Source: Meandrina meandrites
Lineage: Eukaryota > Cnidaria > Anthozoa > Scleractinia > Meandrinidae
DNA length: 64,000 bases
Direction: 5' to 3'
Assembly (NCBI GenBank): GCA_963693305.1
Contig: OY855905.1
Location: forward strand, 43,573,395 to 43,637,394
Position numbers and translations under genes: made by a program. The notes under the pieces were generated by a model that worked only from the letters and a program-made list of their open reading frames with translations, had not been told where the DNA came from and ran no database searches. Positions 1-13,300 of this stretch are shown here, piece after piece; within the stretch, counting starts at the first letter, position 1; each line of letters begins with the position of its first letter.

Positions 1-3000
1 GGTATGATACCATTTTCATTTAGTGACCACGTATCAGAGAAACAAACAATTTGTAAAAGTCTGGCAGAGTTTCCTTATCCTCCGCTCTAAATAGAAATTG
101 ATAGTAATCTTTGAATTTTTTTTTTCCAGTCTTGCCAAAAATGAAAGATTGATTCACTTTCCAGGAATTTAGGAAATGAAAAAGAAAAGTTTTGAGAATT
201 ATTCATTCAATAAAAGCAAACAAACTTTTCAAACTTTACTTTCTAGTTTCCATAAAAGGAAAAAATTCAAAGTAGAATCAAACTAGCAACTTAAGATTTT
301 TCAGAGACAGAATGAGTTATAAAGCTTATTTAAGATCTACAGATTCAGTTGTCCAATCAACTGAACTCAAACTGACAGCCAGATTTTTTGTGGTGATAAC
401 CAAAATCATTGAGGCCCATAACCAGTGCAATACTCTCTTTAGTAAAACAAATAATTAAAAATAAAAATACACCTGAAATAACAAGATACAGTCTTTCTGA
501 TTTTCTATGATGATTCTCATAACACAAAGTAAACACCACTGATGATGTTGCTAAACATATCGCAGCAGGATGATTCTCCCTCATGACCTTTTATACTGGG
601 ACAAAAACTCCCTCTGCCCACTCCCCCCTTGTTTGCTGATCCTTCCTTATAAAATAGTAGCGGTTTTCTCGTATCTCAACCCTGAAAAAAAAAATGGCTA
701 GCTAACATTTTGAGCTAAATCACTACAAAAGAGAACTCATTTTTTTATATGTCTTCTATAACAGCTAAGAACTGTGGTCCTCTAAGTTGCTCAATAAAAT
801 TAATGCATTATAGAGTGACACCCATCTTCTGTTTCTCATAAAAATATTCACCTTGCATGTTTTCCTTTTACAAGCTTATCAGTGAGCTTGTAATCTGGAA
901 GTGGTTTTCAGAAGTACTTTGTCTAAGTGTTAAATCTTAGAACAAAGGCAGGATACATCTATTTAAATAGGACTGGCAAAAAAGAGGATAACACGAAATT
1001 TACTGAATTCAACGTTAATTGCATAAAAAATCCGAAAAATAAGTTGTAATGATTCGTCTACAAGTCTTTTCCATTTGATTACACAACGTTGAGATAAACA
1101 AGAACGCTGAGTCCTGAAAATATTCACGAGATAGTGATTCCACCGATATATACGTAAATGGAATGCGATTTAATACAAAGATATAATTGAATGGCCACAA
1201 AAATCTATTTGACAGAGATTACTATCAAATGTAAATGGCCCATTTCCGCTAGGATGTTTACGCAGTTAAATTACTGACAGTATTGAATCATCAATTTTTC
1301 ATCGAGATAAGCAACGTATTACATTTCTGCAATTCTCAAATTGTTCCTTTGAATAATAACAAAGGAATGTATAGCAGTTTCTTGCATGATTATCTGGTGA
1401 TCTCCGGTAGATACTGAACAAATTCACCCGAAAACACAATGTCATACGACAAATCGAATGCAACGATATGAAACATGAACTACGTGTGACACAAAATGAA
1501 GACAAAATGGCCCGACGACATGAGAAAAACTTTCTGTCAACACATATCGAAAAGAAACTGCAGAAAATGATGATCTTGAAAACAAGTCACCACATCAACT
1601 TTGCCGATCGATTGAAGGAAACACCTTCTTCAGTTCAAATCAAGTTGCAGCTTAAAACTCTTCGTAACATGTGAATTCGTGTTCCATCGTACATAAGACA
1701 TCACGGCACTTAAAATATAGCCGTAGGCAACAAAATTTTGCCTCGTAAAGCAAAAGGTCACAAATTTGGCCACAGTTGTTTTAACTTGCGAAATACGTGC
1801 AGAGCAGCCCACAACAAATGCGATATCAATCTTGCGCAAGATTTTTAAAAATCAGAAAAACAGACTTATGAGATTTGTTACCGAAGGATGACAAAAGCAT
1901 TTTATACTGGCTGTTTTTGTTGTGCTCGGGGTCAAAATGAAATGTTTGTGAAAACCTTTCCCGCTGTGGGCTGTTTATAAACTTGAAAACTCGGACGTGA
2001 CTGACCTCCAGGCGGATGGAAAAATAGCTTTTCCTGATTTCTCTCTACCTAAAAGATAAACTCGTATTGTAGCCCAAATGAGAGGGATTACATTTAGAAA
2101 AGAAGCAAGGAAATCGGAAACCCAAACAGGAACAAATGGAAACGCCAACATCAGACAAAATAATCAATCGCCCCGAAACTGCGGGCATATGAAAGTCACG
2201 ACATCCAAAAATCTCAAAGAAAAACGTCAAATCTGTCCAATCCTATTAACCCAGTCGAAAAGCAAGCAAATCAGGAAATCTGCGCTTATTTTGGCCCAAC
2301 AAAATGTCATTTAGCACTTCTGGAAAAAGAGGCAAACAATTATACAATTTTCTGTTTTGGGCCCCAAGGTGTGAAGTTGACAACTCGACTACAAAAGGTC
2401 CTAAAATGATTTGGCGCAAACAGATATACGAAATACACCCAAAAACTGGATAAAAGTTTTGTAAACATAGTTCGAGAATCTTTGATCAAACCGACACCCG
2501 GCACAAGATTCTTGTTTATCAAATATCAACAAAGTTTCTCCGTGGATCGCGGTTATCTAATTAAAAACCCATCGTCAAAACACAATAAAAGAAAGATTTC
2601 TCTGTTTTTCGTTCAAAACAGACAGATCGCTAGCAGATCGCTGACACGAAGAAAACAAAATACTGAAAAAGACATGCATCGAGGAACAAATTTTGTTACC
2701 GCTTTTCTGTTTGTTGTGAATACAAAGAAGCTATCAACATCGACAGACCGCAAGAATCAAGGAGCCCAATTAATTAACAAGGAAATTTTTTTCTTATGAA
2801 GATCAGACCAGAATCACTTCACTTGCTAACCGAATAAAAAGTTCAGGCTTTCAATTTGTTTACCATGCTCGTTTACGATACAGACACCTGTGGAATACCG
2901 AATTATTAATTCATCCAACAAATCTCGCGTGTTTATACTTAGACAGATTGCGAGTTCCCACGATTCGCAGCCGACTGACTCGCCAAATCAAATAAACAGA

Positions 3001-4682
3001 CTACAGAAGATCCTTTTAAGCTTCAAAAGCCGACACATCAACAACAATTGTATCTATCGATGGTGGCCAGAGTGTATACATACTCTGTATGCATTTTCAA
3101 CGCAGTTTTTGAGTGTCACAAATGACCGATTCAACAACAACAAAGAAGGAAAGTGTGGTCTATTCATTAGTCACATGTATCCCAGGTTATTCCATCGGGG
3201 CACAGCACTTTGATTTTTAAAACTTCAGATAGTCTCTACACCAATGAACTACTTTTTCTTACAACAGATATAGTATAAAAGCTAATAATAAATTCTATTC
3301 ACGGCTTACCTCAAAGTTGTGGTTTATATTCCGCGTAGTAATATGGCTTCTTCTGTGTCTGTATTCGCCCGAAATCGACTTCTTTCCCTTGCCTAAAGCT
3401 TAATAAATCCGCCGAAAGAAAGTTTCAAATACGAAATGATGATAATGCAATACGTGGTGGAATCCCCAAAAGTTTGTGACCAGGATTGCGCATAACACCG
3501 CAAAACGATAGTTTGTACAGCGCGACGAGACTGATCCGGAAACCCCGCGGATGTTCGGGAAATTCATCTAATATTACATCTGAATCGAGGCGTGACAGTT
3601 TTCTTATCACTTGTCTATCAACAAAGAAACGCCCACAAGCTAGTACAGGCCCTCGGGATTACAGAAAATCCCGATAAAATCAGCACTCGAAATATAATTT
3701 GAGAACAAGTTGGAATGAGCTCTCTGTTGTGCATTCAGTTGGAACGTTCATTTTGCCCAGCAAAGTGATTGCGACTGCTAATACAATGTTCATTATTTTC
3801 TGTATTCGCACGTGCGTCTTGCCAACTCGTGATCTTTCGCATTTACCTTTCACCCCCTATTAAACGTGTCTCGAAAAAAGATTGAAGGTAAAATAGCCAT
3901 CTTTAGTCCGTCGATAAGAAGCTGTCGCTTCAGGAAAACCCTGCAGATGATTTACAAGTTGGAAGACAAAGTCGCGCGTTTTTCTGAGTGAGAAATATTC
4001 GGAATTGGCGCTGGAATTGATTGCATGACGTAACCACAATGCCACAAATTCCTATCCCGGGCCAGTCGGACAGACACTAAACGTCAACAATTCCAGCCAT
4101 TTGTGCGTGTGCTTTTGGACTTCACAAAAGAAAAAAAACAAGCGTCTTAACTTTCTTAAAAATTGGAAAAACTCCATCGCAAGCTTTGAAGAATGGCTCA
4201 AATTTTACCCGGGTACTTGTGTTCGTCCGGTATCAGATTCCGAACGAAATGGCTCTTCGGAGGTGCTAATGAAATGTTTGAAGTTAAAGCAAAGTGTGTT
4301 ATAAAAACAGAAAGCTCGAACAAATGAGGCAACTAACTTGTCCCTAATTTTAAATGGGATCTATTTTTCAGTCTTTTGCCCCTCATAAAATTTCAATTAA
4401 AGTAGACAATCGAATTACACATATAAGGTAAAAATTAATTAGGGGGTAGTTTAAATAATTCCTTTTCATTAGTAATGATGAAATGCTGAAGGAAAGAGCC
4501 ATTGATGCGCAAGAGAGTGTTGACGGAAATAGACAACGGAAATATATGCTTTCATCCAGACAAGGGTTTCTTTTAGTAGTGAAGACCACACGTGCAAACA
4601 TTTTGTCGTTTGTAGTAAATAATAAAGATGGTAAATTTTAAGCTCGGTGATAAATAATGAAGATGTTTTTTTTTCAACAATG
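1..4682. other. Intergenic stretch without a recognised gene
   Basis: No gene could be supported here. The open frames are short, lack convincing splice borders and overlap on both strands. The best of them is a 75-codon minus-strand frame at 357-584 with one hydrophobic segment; it has no recognisable family and I do not call it. Base composition is AT-rich throughout, slightly less so at about 3400-3660. I see no RNA gene and no element with clear termini before the SINE pair that starts at 4683. Confidence 0.5.
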
Positions 4683-4816
4683 ACACGAGCGTGGGACAAA
4701 GAAAAATTCTGAGTCCCCGACGGGAATCGAACCCATGGCCCAACCGGTATCTGAAAGGCTATGGGTTCGATTCCCGTCGGGGACTCAGAATTTTTCTTTG
4801 TCCCACGCTCGTCTCA
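4683..4816. repeat. Head-to-head inverted pair of truncated tRNA-derived SINEs
   Basis: A near-perfect palindrome. The left half reads as the reverse complement of the right half, which runs GGGTTCGATTCCCGTCGGGG, then ACTCAGAATTTTTC, then TTTGTCCCACGCTCGT. The GGTTCGATTCC core is a tRNA B-box (RNA polymerase III internal promoter). The same 3' half occurs at 59058-59165 and 59319-59445 and in the inverted pair at 22403-22622, so this is one SINE family. Here both copies lack the A-box half and meet near 4750. Confidence 0.75.
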
Positions 4817-5173
4817 TTGTTGAAAAAGATCATCTTCATTATTTTGTCGTTTTGTAGTTTGATCTCCTTGTTAATTAGAACTTCTTGGCTTCCTTCCTTT
4901 TTTCGCCATATGCTGGCTGGTGCCTGACGGAGAAGAGGCCTTGGAACTAGCCAAGGTGATATTCATCCAATAGCCCCCCGCCCTGCAACCGTGCCTACGT
5001 GGGCTTCCTGTGCGCGATTTGCTGGGCGTAGTGTTAAATAAAGCTACAGCCGTCGTGTTAATTTACAAGTTACCACCTGGGAAATTAATTAATTTTATTG
5101 AACTGTCGTATTATCAAGCAGATGAACGAGTGCATTGTATCTTGCCAATTTGAGTCTCAAATGTAATAAATTA

Positions 5174-5231
5174 TAGCCTGCGTTGCAAACGAACTAAACA
5201 CCCGGGTTTAGTTTGTCTTCAACGCAGGCTA
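5174..5231. repeat. Short hairpin with TAGCCTGCG termini
   Basis: A 58-bp inverted repeat beginning TAGCCTGCGTTGCAAACGAA and ending with the approximate complement CAACGCAGGCTA. The termini match those of the larger elements at 35891-37164 and 61484-61618, which have 9-bp target duplications. Flanks are AT-rich: AATAAATTA on the left and the same word three bases in on the right, so a duplication here is only suggestive. Confidence 0.5.
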
Positions 5232-5337
5232 AATAATAAATTATAAACACCCCCAAAATTTATGTTTCCCTAGGGAATCGAAAACTTCTATTTTGCCCAT
5301 GTATGACAGCGACAGGCAAAAATGACAAGCAACTTGA

Positions 5338-5838
5338 TCGGGGGTGGAAGCGGAATGATGAATCATAGCTATAAAATTGGTTGGAATTATGAATCTTCGT
5401 GTCTAAAACTTGGGAATCATGAATAACGAGAGATGGCTAGAAGAATCATGAATAACAAATGAATATGCTTCCATCGATATTGGAGGCGTGTGAATATAGA
5501 ACACAAACTACAAAACTTCTTAACAGTTAGATCATAAAAATGGCCGAAAATAGCATTTCCGAGCGTCTAATTTTCAAAATTTTCTGGGGGAGCATGCCCC
5601 CAGACCCCCCTACAGGAAAACACTGATAACGCTTTTCAAATCTTCATCCCTTACCTATCAACTTGATTGTGATTAGGCCTGTTACATACAGTGAAGTTAT
5701 TTTAAAAACTGGATGAAAACAATGACAAATGAATCATGAATATCGAATGAAATTTTTAAATGAATCACGAATCATTGAGGTAAAACAAGACAGAAATCAT
5801 GAATATCCAAAGTCCAATGATTCCGCTTCCACCCCCGA
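5338..5838. mobile_element. 501-bp TIR element with 7-bp target duplication
   Basis: Termini are TCGGGGGTGGAAGCGGAAT and its complement ATTCCGCTTCCACCCCCGA. The element is flanked on both sides by AACTTGA (5331-5337 and 5839-5845). The interior has many copies of GAATCATGAAT-like words in both orientations, and a CTGGGGG...CCCCCAG palindromic core near 5585-5604. No coding capacity, so it is non-autonomous. A 7-bp duplication is unusual; superfamily not assigned. Confidence 0.7.
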
Positions 5839-5845
5839 AACTTGA

Positions 5846-7315
5846 AATTACCTCCAGAAAATAAAGTATATACCTAACTGCACAATTCGACTCAGGGTGG
5901 CAAAGAAGTGTTATACCAATTTTGACCCTCTTTAATGTTTAAAATGGCTTCAAGACTTATCATTATCGTGCCGGGATTGAACATGTATTAAAACCTGGCG
6001 TTTTCAATGTGAACCGCAAATTCTAGAAAATTCATCAAAAGAACATTCAACCCTTAACCTGAAGAAATTAAATTTCTGAACGCAGGCGAATACCTTATAG
6101 ACTATTTGAAAAACTTTCTATACTTTTAAATTACCACTCATTCAATGATAGAATCAATGTTACGTTTGGTTGGCTGTTGACCAAACAGCTTGAATTTCAC
6201 TTGTCGCCCTAACTACGTCTCTTTCACTTGGACTATATACATAATTTGCTGTGTATACCTCGATCTAGTCTTGCAAATGTCACGAAAAAAACTTAATATA
6301 GCTGATTTATATTATATAGAAGAAATATACGTGTTCAAAAGTAACATTTACTGCCCCCTTCCCCTTCCAGCTCCTCCTTTTTCTTCAAACATGACACGAA
6401 AATGGATTGTTCGTTGATAACCTGGGAACAGTCAAGCTTCCAGCAAGTATACATCAAGTTTAACGAATGAATTTTTTGGGGTACATCTAAATATTCTCGT
6501 ATAAACACCATTCCTTGTGTTATTTGCGAAGGAAGCGAAAAGTAGAAGGTATCCGTGGGTACTTTCAGAAATGTTGCATGCCTGGATACTAAAGGCTAAC
6601 ATGGTAGAGATTTCACTAAAAATTCTTGTGCATTTTGAGTTAAAAATTATTTGTTTTGTTGCTATTGTCGTTGTTGCCGATATAATAATGTCGCTTATAA
6701 ATAAGGTTAAGAGGCTTTAGTTCAGTGCTCTTACATGCGACTATCACTGACGTGACACGGACAAGCTACTAAAATTTGAAACGTGTTATTAAGCAACTAC
6801 TACAGCGTCACCGAGGACAACGTGGATTAAAAAATGAATTTATATTCTACAAAAGACTCTCGCGATTATCTAGATCAACTTAGCCTTTATTTTGATGTCA
6901 GAACTATCCTCAGCTTAATAAAAATTGACACTGAAAAATTTGCCGCGGTTGTTCACGTTCTTACCATAACGTAGAATTTGGCCATGTCACGTCGCTGTTT
7001 TGCAGAGGATTTATAACGCACGAGCAGAGCTATTGTACTCCTGATAAAATATTTTGTTTTGTAGTTTGTTTAAACTCCTTTTGACTTACGTTCTTTAGGC
7101 GGAGTTCTGTAGTTGATTGAGGTTAGAATTGACCTCTGAACTTTACCCTACTATCACCTCAATAATGTCACTTTCTCGACATCCTGGAAAGTCTGTTTCT
7201 CAAGCTAAACCCAAAAAAGCCTGAATATATTCCTTAACAGAGATGCATCATGTAGTTCGAGCTGTAGACATTAATATACAAAATTTCATTTTATATAAAA
7301 TCGCGTGAGGCGCCA
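5846..7315. other. Intergenic / 3' flank of MAN2A
   Basis: No gene recognised. The part nearest 7315 should hold the MAN2A 3' UTR, because that gene ends at 7316 on the minus strand. The first AATAAA on the minus strand that I found past the stop is at 6886-6891, about 425 bp away, and would be a candidate poly(A) signal. Short open frames at 6190-6417 and 6517-6720 have no support. Confidence 0.4.
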
Positions 7316-10300
7316 TCATTTGAGCCTCATTTTGTACGAATAAAGTTCCATGGGATCCACGTTCAAAGGAGAGCTGGGATCCAGTTCCTGGTACTCGTGC
7401 AACATTGTCAGAGAGGTGGACTGGAGCTTATCAATCGACAAGTCTTTGAATAAATGGTTCAACTTCACCTGTAAAGCAACACACATGGAAACTCGTTAGA
7501 ATCCAGTTTAAAACCGGGATCAAACGCGATTTGAACCCGCTCTAAAGTAGTTCACTAACCTGTCCTCGGCTTGTGGTCGCGAGACACTTGCACTCAAAAT
7601 TACAATCATATCCCAGACGATGAAGCACCAGTAGAGCCTCGCCACTGGGTCGAGGCCGCTGTTTGTCTGCTATTGAACGTAACGTCACCACGAAGATATC
7701 ATTGGGTAGATCAGACTGGAGACTGTTGAAATTCGACAACAGGTTTGCTGAGTCAGCGGACTCTGCTGGAGTTATTAACGTGAACAGTGGGTGGTTTAGA
7801 TGGTTTAACAAACGGTGACTAAGGAGGGAGGGGTATGCAAGAGGAATGCCATCCTGTGGAAAAGATAAGAAAAGTAGCATTATGTCTGCAATTAAAATAT
7901 AATTTACGCCGAATAGATTGGTAGGCTGCGCAAGGATTTTCAAACTTATGTTATATCATTTATTTCCAAACACCGAGAATAGAGTTGAAAATACGACACG
8001 CCGCGCAGTTTTTTTTTTTTGACGAATTCGCGGTGTTTGAAATGTGACGAAACACTGTCTAGAGTGCTAGATATATTTTCTAAATCGAAACAAAGACCAA
8101 AGAGTGGTCGGAGAAATAAAATCGTAAACATTTCTGCTAATTAATACCTGGTACAACAACCTTAGACACGGTTATGCGAGTATAAAAATTGAAAACCCTT
8201 TGAGTGCTTAAATGACGAGTTTTCGAAAGCAACGCTTGTTTTCCCAACAGAAACTTAATTTTAAAATACCAATATAAAATTTTTTCTAATAAATTTCTAC
8301 TTACAGGTTCGTGTGGACTTTTAAATTGTTCAACGACGAGCCTGAAGTTAGCAGGGGTGACCTTGTTATCTGTTACACCCTGACCCAGGCCCCTGTTGTC
8401 ATCTTGGTATAGACGGCGATCTAAAACCACTTGAAATTCACCTGTGACGCAGAGAAATACGTCTGAGTATTGTTGCTGACACGGGTTTACCCACAATTGC
8501 CATTATATGTACAACTTTCCTTCTTTAAATGCCGAGTTCTCGAACAATGTTCAACATATCGCTACCAAGATACTTATTCAAACAGTACATACTAAAGTAA
8601 TATATTCTCACCAGGTACACCTACACACAAAGCCAAACGGGCCAGATACATAAGATTTGGGAAAATCGGCCCGAGGCTTTGCGAGTCGGAACACCATGAG
8701 AGAATATGCTCCATCGCTGCTGGGAGGAGGGTGGGGCGAAATCTCCTAGCAAGGATATCGAGACCTAAACTTTACTGAAACTGGCTGTTAAACAGAAGGG
8801 TGAGGTCTGTGCACTCGCCTGGGTCAGGCCGGGAATGTGAGGTAGCACATAGAGGTTAATTTCGGCTTTTGTGTGTGTGTGTGCATAGCAACAAATTTAA
8901 GACAGCTTTACCTTGGTGAAGGCCGGCCACACCATTGGACTGAGCTGACAGGAGGGTTAAGCGCGTGGACTTGTCTTGAAGGAAAGCCGTAGCAGGTAGA
9001 GGGTAAAAATTGGCCTGAATGGGGATCTTGTCTAGTGTTTTACGCTTTTGTATCTAAAGGATGTAAAACTGTTATTATCAACCATTTTAACCGTGTCTAA
9101 ATAAATTTTGTCTATTTCTACCCCCCCCCCCCACCCCACACCCCGTTCACTCTATAATAAGACCCTCTTACACTTGAAAGACCTTGAAATGAAATAATCA
9201 CGGTAATCGCTACCACGCAAGCAAAGTTACTTCGATCAAAAATTCCTTGAATTATAAGTGATAGCTTGGGTGTGCTAATCTCACACAAAGTATCGAAAAT
9301 GTAGCTATTTCTAAATTATGTAAAATTTTGGAAATAAAATAATGTCGCCACCACTCACCTGAAATCCATTCAAGTCAGTGTAAAATTCTCGGCCGCTGTT
9401 TTGCACATTGCTCTTGATTCTCATCACTAATTCCTAAATCAACAAGAATCGAAGATTATTCTGTTTCTCTACATACAATGCATCACCGTGTTTTCAGATG
9501 TTTTACAACACACCTTGTTTATCTGATCTCGTATGTCCACTTTGTTTTGGATATCCAGAGTGCGTCCTTCAGGCCCTGTTGTAAACAAAACAACAAATGT
9601 TTTTTAAACAATATCCTAGTGGACCTTGGAACGTATCAGCGATTCCCCGCATGCGAGTAACACCCAGACATATTCACACAGCAGGTACATTAAAAGTTTC
9701 TTATCTATATTTTTGTAACCATGTTTTAATCTGAGTTCCCATCGCATTGTTCATTAAACCGTATTTGGCGACTTTCTAGTTGCCGTGGTCGTTATGGATT
9801 AATAAAACTCTCTTTGTGTTTCTGTTCTGTGTTTCAAAGTTGAGGAAACTTTTCACGGATGGACGTGTGCAGCTACGAACATAGTACTTGTCAACATTTC
9901 CCGCTTAATGAGAAAGCAACTGAAACTACTCGATATAGTTCAACATCATCTCAGTGTTATGGTAAAATAATAATAAAATCAAATCACTTCACTCACCAGA
10001 CATTGAATAAAGTCTGACTACGTGGAGAACATTAGGCAGGGCAACTCGTACTTCTTGCATCTAAACACGAAACGAAAAGAGCGAGGCAGAAACGTTTATG
10101 ATTAGATTGGTTAAACAAACTCTCGTCAGAACCTGGTAACTCAACAGGCCGGCGTTAACTTCGGCTACTTCTATAAAACTTCATCTTAATGGGATGTTGC
10201 AGACGGCACTTCAGCATTTTGTCGGTTAGCCAACCCCCACCCCCCTCGCTTGGGAGGAGAGAAACAATGTGAAAGTAAATTCTCTTGCCCAATACTCAGT

Positions 10301-13300
10301 ACAATATAACAACGCGGGCCAGGGCTCGAGTCAAAACTGCTCATTGTGGAGTGCAACGCACTATACTGAACTGGCATTTCACTTGTACGTGTGTGGTTGA
10401 TGGGCCGTTAAAGAAAGACATTACCATGCTCAGTATTGGAATGAGTTTATACGCAGTGCGAATTGAGTTCATAATGAATTCTATGAAATTCCGCTCTGGA
10501 TGTTTAGCTAAGAAGCTGAGTAGAATTCTACTTAGTAGAGCATACCGTAAAATTCCGGTTATAAGCCCCCCCGCTTACAAGCCCCCCCCCCCCCCCCCTG
10601 GTTATAGGCCCATCTAACTGGAAACAACAAAAAAAATACATCCGGTGATAAGCTCCCCCGCATATAAGCCCCCCGTATTTCGATCAACACTACCGTGGCT
10701 CGTTTCGAAACATTTTTTTTAATTCCGTTTATGAGCCCCCCCCCCCCCCCCCCCCCGGATATAAGCGCCTCCGCTTATAAGCCCACCCAAAACCCTTACG
10801 AAGTTGTATAAGCCCAGAGCTTATAACCGGAATTTTACGGTATTTGCATGTAATTAAAAAGTTACTTACCAGTTTTCCTCTGCTCACATATACCGCTGGC
10901 TGCTCTCCTAAGCCGTGAGCCTGCAGAACAACAACAAAACATTCACTAAAATTGCGGAGACAAGTTCCAGATACGGGCGTTTTACGCCAAGTTGAACACT
11001 TCATCTACAACCTGCGTCTGGCGATTGATTTTTGCTAAATTCCAAGGTTAAGAAAAGAGAATTGGTTACCAAGTTCGGCAAACTTCAAAAAAGCAAACAA
11101 CGATTCCAAGATTATGTTCAGGAAGGTCCACGACCGCACACAATCCTTTGTTTTGCACTCATTTGATTGAATTGCGTAACCCTAAGGTGTCTATTGCGGT
11201 ATTGGGCATTTTCTTAAACACATCTCAGACATCTCAGAGCCTGTTGTGTTTTGTGCACGGTCAAGGCCAAATAAGCGATAAAAAACATAGAACAAATGAT
11301 TTTGCCGGCTTTATAACCATTTCCCTTTATTAACTATGCTGAAGCCAAAACAGATACCAGTTCCAAATTGATTCAGGTTGCCGCCGTTTTCAAAGGCATC
11401 TTATCTAAATCTCCATATTTTTTGTAGAGATACTCTTAGATTAAATGAAGATTCGAGCCAAATGAACTTCTGATACGAAGCAGAATACCTCAAAATCATC
11501 ATGAAATTCTCTGAGATCAAATTCAAATCAACAGAATTTCTCTCAGCTGTTCAGTTGCAAAGCAAAGTATGCCTAGCCAAACTTTTTCAAAATCCAAGGG
11601 AGAACATTGTGTTGTTTTGAGACTTCAACTATTAAATGCCAACGGAATCTCTTATTTGACAGATCATTCAGAAACACACCTCAGCAGGCCCGTTTGGCAG
11701 AAACAGATAAGCTCCACTTCTGTCTCCAGAGGATTTTGTACCATATGAGACAAAGTCAATGGCCACTTCCGTCACAGCACCGTCCTTCTTATGCGTGATG
11801 CTCTGAAATATGATTGCCGGTTACGTTAGTACGTTACATCTGATCTTGGTAAAAAAAAGGCAATTGCATGGGGACGGCAAGAAAAACATTTGCAGCCAAA
11901 AATTGAATACGAGAGAAAATGGGAAAGGAACTAAATTAACTGGGTCGAAGGAAAATGAGAAACTAAAGATAGAACATTAAACTTCTCAAAATCTAAAAAC
12001 AGAAGTCTGACTTGACTTAGCCTGCGAATGAGGCTACACTTGACAGTGCATGGAGGAATTTCGACAATAAATATGAAAGGCAAATTTAAGCACGGAAAGG
12101 AACATAGATTACAAGAAGGATAAATTAATAGCAAGGATAATATACCGTACAAAAATGTAAAAACAAAAAAATATCATGGCCTTCAAAAATGAACAACCAA
12201 AAGTACTTTATTAGAAAACAGAAAATAATGTAAGGAATGGATGAACTAAGTGTGAAAGACTCGACGAAATGGAGTTATTCATACCTTAAGCAGTCCTCGA
12301 ATACTATCAAATTCAGCTTTCAGGACCTCATTCTCCAAAATAATGGTTTCTGCTCCAGGTTGCCTGACTTCAAGTTTAAATTCCTGCCTAAAATGTAAAC
12401 ATGTATGAAAACAATTTATGAACGTCTGTGCTAGAAAGTATGCCCATCCGTGTAGCCACAAGCCGTTTGTATTGATAAACTCTTCAAACCTTTGAGAAAA
12501 TACGCAGGCCTAGCAAGGTCTTCCAACTAAGATGACTGGCTTCAATGAACTATTCAATTCTAATTTGAGCGGTTTTCGCTTGAATGTGGAAAGTAATTAG
12601 CACTTACTTTGCTTTGCTTTACTTCGTGCCACTTTCTTTAGACTAACCAATCAGAAGTAAAACCAGAACCAATCGTGAAGCGTTCACACACGTTTTTCCC
12701 GCGCTTCGCGCCGATTAGTGACATGTATTTGCTTCGAGTTTTGATTGGTTCACTGGATTGTCTGTGTCCTTTGTGATTGGCCATATTGTTACTTCCCATT
12801 ACTTTGATTTTGGTTATAAGACACTCAATTAAAAGCGACTCTAACATAAACATTAATCTTTAAGTTAGGGCTATTCCTAGTTTGAGTAATTCGTACCTTG
12901 GTTTTATAGAGCTTCCAGCGGGGTTATACACCGTGACACTAGAATATTCACTAAGTTTTGACCCAAGGCCTGACGATATAAAGTATGTGGTCAAACCCAA
13001 AGGAGCAACTTTGGCTACAAATATAAGCTGAAAAATAAATAGGAGAGAAATATCAAATGTGAACTGGGTTAAAACATTATACCACAACAATTACCACATA
13101 CATGCATGCACAAGGAAGGATACTGGAATTAATATCAAAATGATCAAATTATATTCTATCACATGAGAGGACACACACAACTTTTAGCAAGTTTGATAGT
13201 AAACTGGTCTGAATTTTTCCATGCAACCTACAATGCTATTAAAACTCATTTCCAGGTCCCTGTTATATCAAGAGTGAATGCTTACTTCATATTTAGCAGT

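Noticed and set aside
357..584. 75-codon minus-strand frame with a hydrophobic segment
   Set aside because: No recognised family, and internal splice-like sites on both sides of a CAG|GT junction make the frame ambiguous.
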